Shown in pieces: positions 46,220 to 54,759 of a DNA stretch of 64,000 nucleotides. A model generated the notes under the pieces. That model was not told the origin of the DNA and did not search any database. It worked only from the letters and a program-made list of their open reading frames with translations. This stretch comes from Synechococcus sp. CC9311 (GTDB taxonomy: Bacteria > Cyanobacteriota > Cyanobacteriia > PCC-6307 > Cyanobiaceae). The translations under genes and the position numbers were made by a program. The stretch covers positions 930,001 to 994,000 of the forward strand of contig NC_008319.1 in assembly GCF_000014585.1 (NCBI RefSeq), in the 5' to 3' direction. Position 1 is the first letter of the stretch, and each line of letters opens with the position of its first letter.

Positions 46220-46912
46220 CTAGCTCTCATTTTGTTTTAGTGATGCAAGAACAAGTTTTGCTACTGCTTCTGAGGAACTTGGATTTTGGCCGGTGATCAG
46301 ATTGCCGTCCTGACAGGCGTAGGACTCCCAGTCGCCTCCTTTCGAATATTTGGCACTACGCAAAATCATCATTTCCTCCACCAATATTGGAACAATATCT
46401 GTGAGGCCGACAGCCTCTTCTTCAGAGTTTGTGAATCCCGTCACTTCTCGCCCTTTCACAATGTGAACACCGCTCTTGTCTTTGGCGTTGACTAATGCAA
46501 TTGGAGCATGACAGACAGCGGATACTGGCTTATTGCTCTGCCAGAAGTCTTCGATCAGCCGAATCGATGCATCATTGTCGACTAGATCCCACAAAGGACC
46601 ATGTCCCCCTGGGTAGAAGACTGCATCAAACTCTTCGGCAGAAATTGAGTCAAGCTTCGTTGTCGTCGCAAGTTCTCCAATCGCAGCACTATCTACTCTG
46701 AAACGTCGAGTGGCCTCAGTTTGTGCTGACGGGTCTTCGCTTTTGGGGTCAACTGGCGGCTGCCCACCTTTTGGAGATGCGAGTGTAATCTCAGCTCCTG
46801 CATCTTTGAATACGTAGTAAGGAGTAGCAAACTCCTCGAGCCAAAACCCCGTGGCTAGTCCTGTGTCTCCTAGTTGATTGTGTGATGTGAGTACGAAGAG
46901 GATTCTTGTCAT
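46220..46912 (-). CDS. DJ-1/PfpI family protein, Hsp31-like glyoxalase/chaperone
   Basis: 230 residues with the nucleophile in VSAVCHAPIALVN, FYPGGHGPLWDLVDND and the N-terminal TGFWLEEFATPYYVFKDAGA, which has the glutamate of the Hsp31 active site. Such enzymes detoxify methylglyoxal and protect proteins. ATG 46912. No operon partner; transcription alone. Confidence 0.9.
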   Translation of the reverse strand: MTRILFVLTSHNQLGDTGLATGFWLEEFATPYYVFKDAGAEITLASPKGGQPPVDPKSEDPSAQTEATRRFRVDSAAIGELATTTKLDSISAEEFDAVFYPGGHGPLWDLVDNDASIRLIEDFWQSNKPVSAVCHAPIALVNAKDKSGVHIVKGREVTGFTNSEEEAVGLTDIVPILVEEMMILRSAKYSKGGDWESYACQDGNLITGQNPSSSEAVAKLVLASLKQNES

Positions 46913-47548
46913 GGTTTTAATGGCATTTCAGTACATGTGTGTGTTGATGCTGGTCTATTGAGCCTTCTAAGAACAGAGCCACAGTCCACAGATTTAATCT
47001 TTTTGAGGGGCAAGGTTTCTGGTTTGTTCCTAATACAGATAAGCATCCGATTTTCATCACCTAGCCTTCCGGCTGATGACGTCCTTTGAATTCATGGAAA
47101 GAATGCCAGCAGTGTGAGTTTTGACATGTTGTTCGAATTTATTTAAGCACGATAGAATTTATCTTGATCTCTTGAGCCCCCTTTGCAGTACCCCTATCTC
47201 CATATTGCCCATCCGAGTAGTTATTTTTGTTGCTTTGTCGCTTAAAGTAAAGACTAAATGCTTCTTCCTGGCTTCCAAGTCTTTAGCCTATCTTTCTTGC
47301 CTATCATTAATATAGGTACCAGCGATCCACAGTCGATCTCTGCGGTTACATCTTTTCCAAACTCTTCAAACTAAGAGCGAGTCAAGATTTGCGGTTATCA
47401 TAAATGTTTGTTCTCAGTGTCATCTGTTTGTTATTGGCTTTTTGTTATAATAACTAGCTTAAATCATTTTCCGCTTCACTCAAATCGCCGCTCGTAGCAG
47501 TGGTAATCAATTTCATGCACATATAGGCTTTTTGATACTGACTAATTG
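46913..47548. other. Intergenic region without a supported gene
   Basis: 636 bases between the DJ-1 gene and the His-rich gene. A 64-codon plus-strand frame at 47121 has no supporting feature. No strong hairpin seen. Confidence 0.3.
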
Positions 47549-48103
47549 CTAATTGCTCGCAGCATGGCAAACAGCGTTTAATGTATGTACATCCGCTGCG
47601 CTGGCAGGTTGATTGCCATTGATTAGACCTTGCTGACAATTTGCTTGAGCATTCACCCTAATTCCATTAACATAATAGGTGAAATCAACACTTGTAGGCT
47701 GCGGTGATGATTGCTGAAAGTCGTAATCCAGATTGCGGTTGGTTTCTGGAACTATAATTGTAGGGGAATTTTGTGCTCGTGAGTTGGCAATCGCAGAGGT
47801 GATGATTGCTCCTGTTGCTAAGCCAGCTATACCCCATTCAGCTCTTCTATTTGGATACCAGCCCCAATTATTATGATGCCATCCATTGCCGTGATGCCAT
47901 CCGCCACCGTGATGGCCTCCACCGTGATGGCCTCCACCGTGATGTCCGCCTCCACCGTGATGTCCGCCTCCACCGTGATGTCCGCCTCCACCGTGATGTC
48001 CGCCTCCACCGTGATGGCCGCCTCCACCGTGATGGTGCCCAGCTTGCATTGGCATGACTCCTGTCAACGTTAATGCTGATGCCAACAAGAAAGTACGCAG
48101 CAT
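47549..48103 (-). CDS. Secreted histidine-glycine repeat protein
   Basis: 184 residues. A signal peptide (MLRTFLLASALTLTGVMPMQ, cleaved after QAG) leads straight into HHHGGGGHHGGGG repeats, about eight units of HHGGG or HHGGGG from residue 22 to 70, then HNNWGWYPNRR. A hydrophobic, glycine-rich helix (about 95-108, AGLATGAIITSAIANS) follows, then an ordered C-terminus with a Cys pair (NCQQGL, AVCHAAS). The repeats should bind Ni, Cu, Zn or Co at the cell surface. The repeat tract is prone to length change. Confidence 0.75.
   Translation of the reverse strand: MLRTFLLASALTLTGVMPMQAGHHHGGGGHHGGGGHHGGGGHHGGGGHHGGGGHHGGGHHGGGHHGGGWHHGNGWHHNNWGWYPNRRAEWGIAGLATGAIITSAIANSRAQNSPTIIVPETNRNLDYDFQQSSPQPTSVDFTYYVNGIRVNAQANCQQGLINGNQPASAADVHTLNAVCHAASN
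47906..48040 (-). repeat. Tandem repeat encoding HHGGG units
   Basis: Units of 15-18 bases with the core CCACCGTGATG on the plus strand recur about eight times, so length variation between strains is likely. Confidence 0.85.
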
Positions 48104-48584
48104 ACTTTTAGTATTGTTTTCTACTGATTAGCCACGTGCAATCGATTTGTCAACTTTGTTGCGAATTTAGAATGCTACTCATTAATTGCAATGCCTCTTA
48201 ACCCTGATGGATGTTGCTTGGTTTGTATGATGACCATTAATTATTTTTGGTTGGCATTGTTAATGTGTTGCCGCTATCGGCTCATTAGCGTTGTGACCAA
48301 TGATTTGATTTTTTCTGTTGCTCAAAGTTAGCTTTTGTTTGATTCATTAAGCTGTATGCAGCGTCAAATATTTGGAATCAGAAACTGCGATTCGTATTCA
48401 GCGCTAAATTAAATATCATGTTGGGATTTGCTGAATGAATAATCTTCAATGTATGGAGGCGTGGAAATGATATTGCCTGATCCAACTCTGAGTTGCCTAC
48501 TTCGCCTACAGGCGTGGTGATTGTCATTCGCTTGGAGATGAGGTTATGAGTGCTTCTATCACTGCTAGTGACATAAGGTGAACA
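48104..48584. other. Intergenic region without a supported gene
   Basis: About 480 bases, AT-rich. No gene, terminator or RNA identified; a frame at 48378-48614 on the minus strand is unconvincing. Confidence 0.3.
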
Positions 48585-48830
48585 AGATTTAGGAGGTAGT
48601 TCATGTCTAAGCATTTGGAGTGTGAGAGACCTCTTTAAGCGTGGTTGTTTATTTTGCAGAATCGAATAGCTGGATCAGTGGGTGAGGCCATGACTTGTGT
48701 GTTGTACAAAAAAAAGTACTGTCAGTATGAATTTCATTCCCCTACCTGTGTCGCCACGACCGCTTGAAGGTGTATGAGGGGATCATTTGTAGATCTGCAT
48801 TTCAGGGGCACGTCTCCTGGCGACGAACTG
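48585..48830 (+). repeat. Diverged repeat, copy 1 (pair with 50925-51205)
   Basis: Shared blocks in order are TTCATGTCTA, GTGTGAGAG, ACCTCTT, AAGCGTGGTTG, GGCCATGACTTGT and ATCATTTG, then CTCCTGGCG, over about 240 bases. Copy 2 keeps a hairpin arm that copy 1 has lost. Coding capacity is not conserved between copies. Confidence 0.6.
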
Positions 48831-49105
48831 AGTTAAGCCTCTTTTGTATCCCATATTTGATGAAACTGGTCTTTTCGCACTCTGTTGGCCTTGAGCACCA
48901 GAAGTTGGCAGTCGCAGCACGGGCAGCATCTGACCAAGAGTTGAAACCTCTATCACCTACCTGGGAAAGCACCGCCTGCTGGGCTCCTGAAAAGGTTGAA
49001 TCAGGCAAGCCCCAACAGGTCGTCCCGCAGGGGCAGTACTGGTCCTGGACGGGTTCTAGAAAACCTAACGCTTAGGTTTCCAGTTCTTCGTATCTAAAAA
49101 GGCAA
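48831..49105. other. Intergenic region with an unproven frame
   Basis: A plus-strand frame at 48764-49075 (103 codons) ends VVPQGQYWSWTGSRKPNA and looks slightly non-random, but it runs through the repeat and lacks a signal or domain. I do not call it a gene. Confidence 0.25.
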
Positions 49106-49161
49106 AGTCCCTCAACCTTTCGCGGGCTTCTAAATCGCGAAAGATTGATGGTTGTGGGACT
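49106..49161. other. Composite inverted repeat (structured element)
   Basis: AGTCCC, CAACC and TTTCGCG on the left pair with CGCGAAA, GGTTG and GGGACT on the right, with an 11-base loop and one internal bulge (GATTGAT). This is about 18 base pairs in three blocks. No T-run follows. It could be a structured RNA. Confidence 0.5.
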
Positions 49162-49350
49162 GTTGACCCCGTCCAAAGAGTCACAAATCCAGTTTGCGTG
49201 TGCCTCAGCCTTGGTTAGTGCGAAAAGTTCTCAATAGCTGTAACCATTGAGCGCCGCGCATGAATAAAGCCAAGCTTTCTGGCCATCATTCTTCTGATCT
49301 CTTGCACTGAGCTGCGTTAGAGCAAAGGAAGAATCTTTTGTTAAGGCATA

Positions 49351-49376
49351 AAAAAGAAGGTGTCTAAGCCTTCTAC
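49351..49376 (-). terminator. Minus-strand terminator
   Basis: On the minus strand GAAGG and CCTTC pair around CTTAGACA and are followed by TTTTTT. No gene for it to end is evident. Confidence 0.45.
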
Positions 49377-49499
49377 GGGGAGGGGATGAGGAGCCAAACC
49401 CTCTTAGGGGTTGGTCAACCACATGGTGAGGACATTCAGCAGATCAGTCAATCACCTGATATGAAGGGACTTGCTTAGATGGTGTTCTGAGGCAAAATT

Positions 49500-49591
49500 C
49501 ATCCGTGAGGAGGGCTTCTTCACGGAGTGGAAACAAGGAAACACGTCCAACGAGAAGCCGAGAGACCCTGCCTTAGGCGGGGTTTTCTTTT
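49500..49591 (+). ncRNA. Yfr2-like small RNA, copy B
   Basis: GGAGTGGAAACAAGGAAACA lies at 49524-49543, a loop motif with two GGAAACA words. It is enclosed by a GGCTTCT (49513) and AGAAGCC (49553) stem, and ends with CCGAGAGACCC and a terminator CCCTGCC/GGCGGGG plus TTTT-C-TTTT. This is the better conserved of two copies. From general knowledge of the Yfr2 family the loop motif is diagnostic. The 5' end is approximate. Confidence 0.7.
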
Positions 49592-49858
49592 GTCTGTGCA
49601 TAAAACGATTTGTTTTTCACTCTGGCCTTCTGTCATGTGTTTTGCCTGAGCAGCAGATCACTGCTATTTCAAGAATGATGTATCCCTTGGATCGATCATG
49701 TGTGTCGCGACACAGGCAAAGGCTGGAAGAAGCTCGACGGTAGGGCAGGCGATCATTCTTTAAGGGAGAAGGAATCACCTATTAGTGGGACGTGCAATGC
49801 GTCTCCTCGATCAGTCACATTGCACGAACGAACCAGTTTCGACAATTAGTGAACATCA
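49592..49858. other. Spacer before the secreted cupin gene
   Basis: About 270 bases; presumably contains the promoter of the cupin gene. No gene recognised. Confidence 0.3.
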
Positions 49859-50305
49859 ATGACCCGCATCACACTCACTGCTGCAGCACTGCTCTTGCTC
49901 AGCTGCGGGACTCAGATCGTTTTTGCTGAACAAGCAGAGCAAAAGCCTGAGCCCATCTCTTCTGAAGTGCTCCTGCAAGCATCATCTTCCTGGAAGGGAG
50001 ACCAGTACAAATATCCCCAAGGCCTCCCACTGATCACTGTAAAAACAATCCTCTTCCAGCCTGGAGCTAAATCAAAACCACACTCCCATGAGATACCAGG
50101 AGCTGCATTTATTCAAGAAGGAGAACTCCTTTGCGAGGTTCCTGTTACAGGACTTGCCAAGCGCTTTGTGAAAGGAGTCGTTCTCCCAACCACATTTAAA
50201 AATGATTTGCATACTTGTGAGAACACTGGAACAGAAGTCGCAAAGGTATTGGTTTTTTATGCAGGAGCAGTTGGTGTTCCTACCTCCTATTACATTCAGA
50301 AATAA
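49859..50305 (+). CDS. Exported cupin-domain protein
   Basis: 148 residues. The leader MTRITLTAAALLLLSCGTQI could be a signal peptide or lipoprotein leader. The cupin has PGAKSKPHSHEIPGAAFIQE, supplying metal-binding His and Glu, and ends LVFYAGAVGVPTSYY. The first 24 coding bases match the next gene's start, so the signal region looks duplicated. Periplasmic role unknown. Confidence 0.8.
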   Translation: MTRITLTAAALLLLSCGTQIVFAEQAEQKPEPISSEVLLQASSSWKGDQYKYPQGLPLITVKTILFQPGAKSKPHSHEIPGAAFIQEGELLCEVPVTGLAKRFVKGVVLPTTFKNDLHTCENTGTEVAKVLVFYAGAVGVPTSYYIQK

Positions 50306-50341
50306 GTAACCTTAAGGCACAAGTAAACGTAGTCAGAACAA

Positions 50342-50668
50342 ATGATCCGCACAACACTCACCGCAGTAGCTCTCGCAATCGGCTCTTTGCCTGCACCAGC
50401 CTTGGCAGACAGCACAAAGGCCTATTGCACCCTGGCTTGGCATGATGACTCGATGCGAACAATCGCAGGACCCTGTGGTTTTAGCCAGTATCAAGGCAAC
50501 GTTTATGTAGATGATTTTCGGTATTACAAGTTTGCCTTTCCAGCTGCAGAAGATGGCAAGACCTACACAAGGAGCAGTACCGCTGAGATGCTCAGCTTCA
50601 GACGAGAGGGGCATTACACCCTGAATGTGTTCTGGGAAAAGCCCGCCCGTGACCCTGGTGGCTATTGA
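50342..50668 (+). CDS. Small secreted protein with signal peptide like its neighbour
   Basis: 108 residues: signal peptide MIRTTLTAVALAIGSLPAPA, cleaved after ALA. The mature part has two Cys (YCTLAW and GPCGFS), aromatic residues, VYVDDFRYYKFAFP and ends FWEKPARDPGGY. Ends 178 bases before a terminator. Beta-rich, no family recognised. Confidence 0.7.
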   Translation: MIRTTLTAVALAIGSLPAPALADSTKAYCTLAWHDDSMRTIAGPCGFSQYQGNVYVDDFRYYKFAFPAAEDGKTYTRSSTAEMLSFRREGHYTLNVFWEKPARDPGGY

Positions 50669-50848
50669 TTGCAACTTCTTTATTCATAAACAGTTGGCTG
50701 AATATCTTTTTAAAATTTTGCGAATGGCAAAATCTATCCTTGGTGTCAATGTTTACTGATTAAGAAGACACGCTATTCGTTGAAGGGTTCCCAATCGCTC
50801 GTATTGCATTCACATGCTAATTGAATTCTATTATTGACTAAGAGGTTT

Positions 50849-50870
50849 GCCCGCCATGAGCGGGGCTTTT
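50849..50870 (+). terminator. Rho-independent terminator
   Basis: GCCCGC and GCGGGGC pair around CATGA, followed by TTTTCTT. Ends the plus-strand transcript of the secreted protein gene. Confidence 0.7.
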
Positions 50871-50924
50871 CTTATCCCATCAGTTCACTGTTAGGACTGG
50901 ATTAATTAAGTGGGGCAGGCAAAG

Positions 50925-51205
50925 GATTAGAAGGCACTTCATGTCTATGCTTTTGGTGTGAGAGGGAGACCTCTTCAAGCGTGGTTGCTTGTTTTGGTGG
51001 GTGGGGTCACGCCTACTGCCTCTCTCACACCCCTATTGCAGTGTGGAATATCAGGATCATTGGGTGCGGCCATGACTTGTATGTAGTGCAAGAACAAATG
51101 TGGGAGTAAGAATTTCTCCCTCCAACTCGGTCGCAACTATCGATTGAAGCTTTATGAGAGCATCATTTGGAGGTCTGCGTTCTAGGGGTATGACTCCTGG
51201 CGTCT
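50925..51205 (+). repeat. Diverged repeat, copy 2 (pair with 48585-48830)
   Basis: This copy contains a GGTGTGAGAG arm at about 50955 and a CTCTCACACC arm at about 51023, which would pair over 10 bases. See copy 1 for shared blocks. Not clearly coding. Confidence 0.6.
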
Positions 51206-51830
51206 ATCCGACCAACAGAGCAGGGCAAGCAACAGACGGCCTGCAATGGATGTATTGCTGATATATGCCGCAGCAATTCAACGACTATGTACTGAAGCCT
51301 CCCTGGTCACCACTGAAATTGAAGCCGCAGCCCTTGGTCGTCACTGCAGCCGTATGGCCAATTTCACCAAATGCCAACGCTATGGCAGCAGCAGCCTGCT
51401 TACGGCCAATAAAACGAGAAGTCCAGCTGGCTGGTTGGCAGGCAAGGATGGGATGCTCATCCAGATCAAGCCGACATACCAACACAACAGGCATGGGTCG
51501 TTTTGGTGAGCTTCGATCGGTTCTCAGCATGCCTGCTGGAATCTGTACGTCAGCAGCGCATGCTTAGGCGTCTAGGCATCGAGTGTGGATCAACGAGCAG
51601 ACGATCCGTTGTGCGGCTTTGTGCTGATCAGAAGCAGATCAAAAGCAAGTGCTTATTGGAAAAGATTATCAACAGCAATTGTTCGGATTATTTGATACAC
51701 GCATCGAAAGAAAGGTCTAGTTGAATGTGATTCTCAACAGCATATAATTGCTCGATAATGTTCGGTTAATACCCCTTACAAATTGGCAAAAGTGCAATAG
51801 AACAGAGAAGTCCTCCTTTTGGACATAATC
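51206..51830. other. Intergenic region with a broken mini-gene relic
   Basis: About 620 bases. It contains the WQQQP-type relic at 51371-51412 and otherwise unconvincing overlapping frames. Ferritin's promoter should lie near its 3' end. Confidence 0.35.
51371..51412 (+). pseudogene. Truncated WQQQP mini-gene relic
   Basis: ATG 51371 reads MPTLWQQQPAYGQ and then TAA at 51410. Read past that stop, the sequence continues NEKSSWLVGR, parallel to the intact version at 58420-58521 (WQQQPNYGQYKEKSSGEAWL). Reading through would need one changed base, hence pseudogene. Confidence 0.5.
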
Positions 51831-52418
51831 ATGACTCAAACACCAGCAACAGCTCAAGGCAGGCTCGCCATTGCAACAGGCCCCTCTGGTCGTGCAATGG
51901 CAGAGACGATGACACAAGAGATGGTGGAGCAGCTTCAAGCCCATCTCAATCTGGAAAGGCAGTCTTCAGCGGCCTACTTCGCAGCGGCGATCTGGTTTGC
52001 AGAGCGCGAACTCACTGGCTTTGCTGAATACTTGCGCAATGAGGGTAAGCAAGAGCAAGAACATGCAGCAAAATTCGCTGACTACCTGATCTCCCGTGGT
52101 CAGACAGTTGAATTAGACACGATTGAAGCACCTCGGCAGACATGGCCTGACCCAGAAGAGGTGATTGCCAATGTCTTCCGCATGGAAGCAGACGTCACAA
52201 CCTCTGTTCTTCTGCTGTATTCAATAGCTGAACGTGCCTCCGATCAGAGAACAACCGTCTTTCTTGATCCAGTTGTGGATGATCAGAGAATCTCTGAACA
52301 TGAGGCGGCCTATCTATTAGGAAGGGTCAAGTACGCCAATAATGAGCGTGCTGCAATGATGATCATTGACGCAGAGCTCAGGGAAGAAGAAGCAAAACCA
52401 GCAAAGCTTCAATCATAA
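51831..52418 (+). CDS. ftn: Ferritin (cyanobacterial SynFtn-like)
   Basis: 195 residues from ATG 51831 (an in-frame TTG lies 12 bases upstream). The four-helix ferritin is marked by NLERQSSAAYFAAAIWFAER, LRNEGKQEQEHAAKFADYLI (E and H ligands of the diiron site), FRMEADVTTSVLLLYSIAER and a C-terminal AYLLGRVKYANNERAAMMII. It resembles the structurally studied ferritin of a coastal marine Synechococcus. It stores and oxidises Fe(II). No operon partner; a terminator follows. Confidence 0.93.
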   Translation: MTQTPATAQGRLAIATGPSGRAMAETMTQEMVEQLQAHLNLERQSSAAYFAAAIWFAERELTGFAEYLRNEGKQEQEHAAKFADYLISRGQTVELDTIEAPRQTWPDPEEVIANVFRMEADVTTSVLLLYSIAERASDQRTTVFLDPVVDDQRISEHEAAYLLGRVKYANNERAAMMIIDAELREEEAKPAKLQS

Positions 52419-52497
52419 GTTCTGAAATAAGGGCTATACAAACTAAAAGCATGCCACTTCAAGTTGTAGCTTCTTGATAAACAGATCAACACTGCCT

Positions 52498-52522
52498 AAC
52501 CCCGCCAAGTGCGGGGTTTTTC
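52498..52522 (+). terminator. Terminator after ferritin
   Basis: CCCCGC and GCGGGG pair around CAAGT, followed by TTTTT. The same terminator and its downstream module recur after the Hli gene at 60.99 kb. Confidence 0.85.
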
Positions 52523-52578
52523 ATTGCAGCGCTGAATGCCTCAAGCAATTGTCCCCAACCAATGAACCCTCCACTCAG

Positions 52579-52713
52579 ATGACGCTTGATCTACTTCAGG
52601 AGCTACTGATGGCACTATGAGCAAATGACGCTGATGGGTACAGGGGTTGGCTGGCACTCGATATCGAGGATGTTAGAGGTCATGAAGGAGTGGAAGTCCA
52701 TCCATTGATCTGA
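52579..52713 (+). pseudogene. Interrupted mini-gene, TGA at codon 14
   Basis: ATG 52579 reads MTLDLLQELLMAL, then TGA at 52618, then continues in frame ANDADGYRGWLALDIEDVRG followed by HEGVEVHPLI and a TGA at 52711. The part after the stop looks like coding sequence, so the TGA probably broke a 44-codon gene. A related 14-codon start lies at 61074. Confidence 0.45.
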
Positions 52714-52879
52714 CCACATATCACCTCCTCCCTGTTGAGCCCAAAAAAATAATGGTCGCATTCTCATGCCCGCTCTTCTTCTTAAAAAGCCGAATCTCCC
52801 CAGTTATAGCGTCAATACAAAGACGACTATTGGATCGCGGAATGTGCGTAGAGATAGATACTCATTTTTCTATGAGCAT

Positions 52880-52912
52880 AAAAAAAGAACAGTCGTCCTC
52901 TGCTGACTGTCC
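52880..52912 (-). terminator. Minus-strand terminator A
   Basis: On the minus strand GGACAGTC and GACTGTTC pair around a 10-base loop, then a T7 tract. It directly follows the stop of a 16-codon frame at 52916-52966. Confidence 0.65.
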
Positions 52913-52915
52913 TCT

Positions 52916-52966
52916 TCAGCGAGCACGGGGGTGCTTCGCCTTGCTATCAATTTGGCCACGAAGCAT
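52916..52966 (-). CDS. Possible 16-residue peptide gene
   Basis: ATG 52966 to TGA 52916: MLRGQIDSKAKHPRAR, basic. Support is only position: its stop is 4 bases from terminator A. Very short; could be chance. Confidence 0.25.
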   Translation of the reverse strand: MLRGQIDSKAKHPRAR

Positions 52967-53006
52967 GCAAGTGTCAGTAGTATCAAATACTTATTTTCTA
53001 TGAAGC

Positions 53007-53033
53007 AAAAAAAAGCCGCCCTGTCCAGGGGCG
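53007..53033 (-). terminator. Minus-strand terminator B
   Basis: On the minus strand CGCCCCTG and CAGGGCG pair around GA, then a run of eight T. Its 5' side is 3 bases from the stop of a 14-32 codon frame. Confidence 0.7.
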
Positions 53034-53035
53034 AC

Positions 53036-53134
53036 TCACTGCATGCGCCACCAAGTCATCCAAACCGGGTGCCTAACCATCAAAATCCAGTGAAGGTTGA
53101 TAGTCAGAGCCAACCGCACATTTTGATTGATCAC
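53036..53134 (-). CDS. Possible tiny Trp-rich peptide gene
   Basis: The frame from GTG 53134 (32 residues) or ATG 53080 (14 residues) ends MVRHPVWMTWWRMQ, four Trp in 14 residues. Its stop sits just before terminator B, echoing the arrangement at 52916. Evidence is positional only. Confidence 0.3.
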   Translation of the reverse strand: MINQNVRLALTINLHWILMVRHPVWMTWWRMQ

Positions 53135-53599
53135 TTGTTGTTAGATGGCGTAGCTAATGAAGTGCATACGGCTGTGAATAGATGCATGTAACAAGGGCCT
53201 CATTCGATCCGCTCTGAATTAGACCGATTCACGCAGCACAAGGATTGATCGGATTGGATGGCGGGTTTATTGGTCGTAGCAGAGAACGATAGGGTGATGT
53301 CATGGCAGCTGAGAGAGAGCCTCTAGCTCTTTTGAGGGAAAGCTCAGCTGAGAACCCAACCCTTCTAGGGTATGAGGAGATGGGGTATTGCGCAATTATA
53401 AAGATGCCCATCTTTGGCTAAATATCTAGCTCAAATTCATTTCCAGAAATGGGACAGTATGAGGTAGCTATATATCCCCTTTTGGGAATATCAGGGGGAA
53501 CATGTGTCGCTATTGATCTCTCCTTAAAATTGATTCTCCCCGTCACTGGCGGAGATTTTAGATTCTTGCTATGAGTAGATGTAGTCAGTTTGTCCAGTT
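53135..53599. other. Intergenic region
   Basis: About 465 bases between the tiny frames and the next gene. Contains a GC-hairpin CTCCCCGTCACTGGCGGAG near 53535. No gene seen. Confidence 0.3.
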
Positions 53600-53998
53600 T
53601 TGTCTAATCAACGTTTAGCACTCGCAATGCTTGGTGGTTTCATTCTCGCAGGGCAAGTATATGCGAAACCGATCAATAAAAACTTGAATCTTATGTCTGT
53701 TAACAACAAGGCAGAGATGCGAAGGGCCGTTTGTATGAATTCTGGTGCAAGCTCTAAGCTGCTGATCGCTAAGATGGCTGTAGTGAGGGATGTGAGTAGC
53801 GTCAACTGTAATTCAGGTGAAGCAATGATTAGATATAGAGAAGATCCCTCCGATCCTGGTCATGTGTTGGTCAATATTGACCCACCTAGTGGCAATAGTA
53901 AGGGTTTAGACTGTGATGGTAAAGCAGACATTGGGCTTCATTATATTGGTTTAAACTGTTTAGAATCAAGTCTAGAATCTGTTTCCCATTCTAAGTAA
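53600..53998 (+). CDS. Small secreted protein
   Basis: 132 residues from TTG 53600. The signal peptide MSNQRLALAMLGGFILAGQV is cleaved near YAK. The mature protein holds four Cys (AVCMNSG, SVNCNSGE, GLDCDG, GLNCLESS). A beta-strand, HVLVNIDPPSGNSKGLDCDG, has a Cys/Asp cluster. Function unknown. Confidence 0.6.
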   Translation: MSNQRLALAMLGGFILAGQVYAKPINKNLNLMSVNNKAEMRRAVCMNSGASSKLLIAKMAVVRDVSSVNCNSGEAMIRYREDPSDPGHVLVNIDPPSGNSKGLDCDGKADIGLHYIGLNCLESSLESVSHSK

Positions 53999-54759
53999 CT
54001 GATTGCAATACACTGTTTCTTGTGTAAAAAGCTTTAACACTAATCATTACTATTCTTGCTGTCGTATGTTCAGGATTACTGTTTGCATGAAACCATCTGC
54101 AGTTTAATTAAGCATCCTTCTCCACAGAAAGGAATTTAGGATTATCTTCTTTTATCCAATTCACGACGTTACAGCATAAATTTGCAGCGTTCTCCCTGTC
54201 AGAAAAACTCTTTGCAGTCAGTTACTCCTGAATCACAGCCAGTGTGATTAGAAAGAGACGACTGCTTAAACCATTCTCAGCATCTGCAAAGACCATTGCT
54301 CATGGTGGAGCAGATGATTGTAAGAATAAGGCCCTAGTCTAGTTTTCAACGCTATTTGAGCACTTGGTTGATTCTCTTTTGTCGTTCGATATAACTAACC
54401 TACGACTTATCCTTGTGTAGAGTTGTTTTGCTATTCATCATGGGCTTAACTGTTGAATCCTGTGATTTTTATGCTTGATTTATTCTTAAAAGTCGCTTGT
54501 ATCTTCTGCTTAATTGTTTGTCTAGGCCAGTAATGCATTTTTCTTTAGAGATGCTGTTGAGGATGTATCCACTTTTTTATTGTTTTAAAGGATTTCAGGC
54601 GATCATCAATAACATTGCTGACGCAAGGTCATTGATCCCACACCATCGCTATAATAGAGAAAGTAACAACACTCCTACTCCATGATGGTTTTGCAATGAT
54701 GCTTAATTGTCTTAGCATTCATGGATTAAAGTTAACCTCTCTCAATTCAGCTTAAGACG
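53999..54759. other. Intergenic region without a supported gene
   Basis: 761 bases upstream of the hydrolase-kinase operon. A 20-codon hydrophobic frame near 54472 (MLDLFLKVACIFCLIVCLGQ) is too short to call. It should contain the promoter of the operon. Confidence 0.3.

Noticed and set aside
47806-48073. Plus- and minus-strand repeat-rich frames in the HHGGG tract
   Set aside because: They are shadow readings of the tandem repeat of the His-rich gene.
49231-49422. Minus-strand 63-codon frame
   Set aside because: Contains a terminator-like hairpin and T-run within it; not protein-like.
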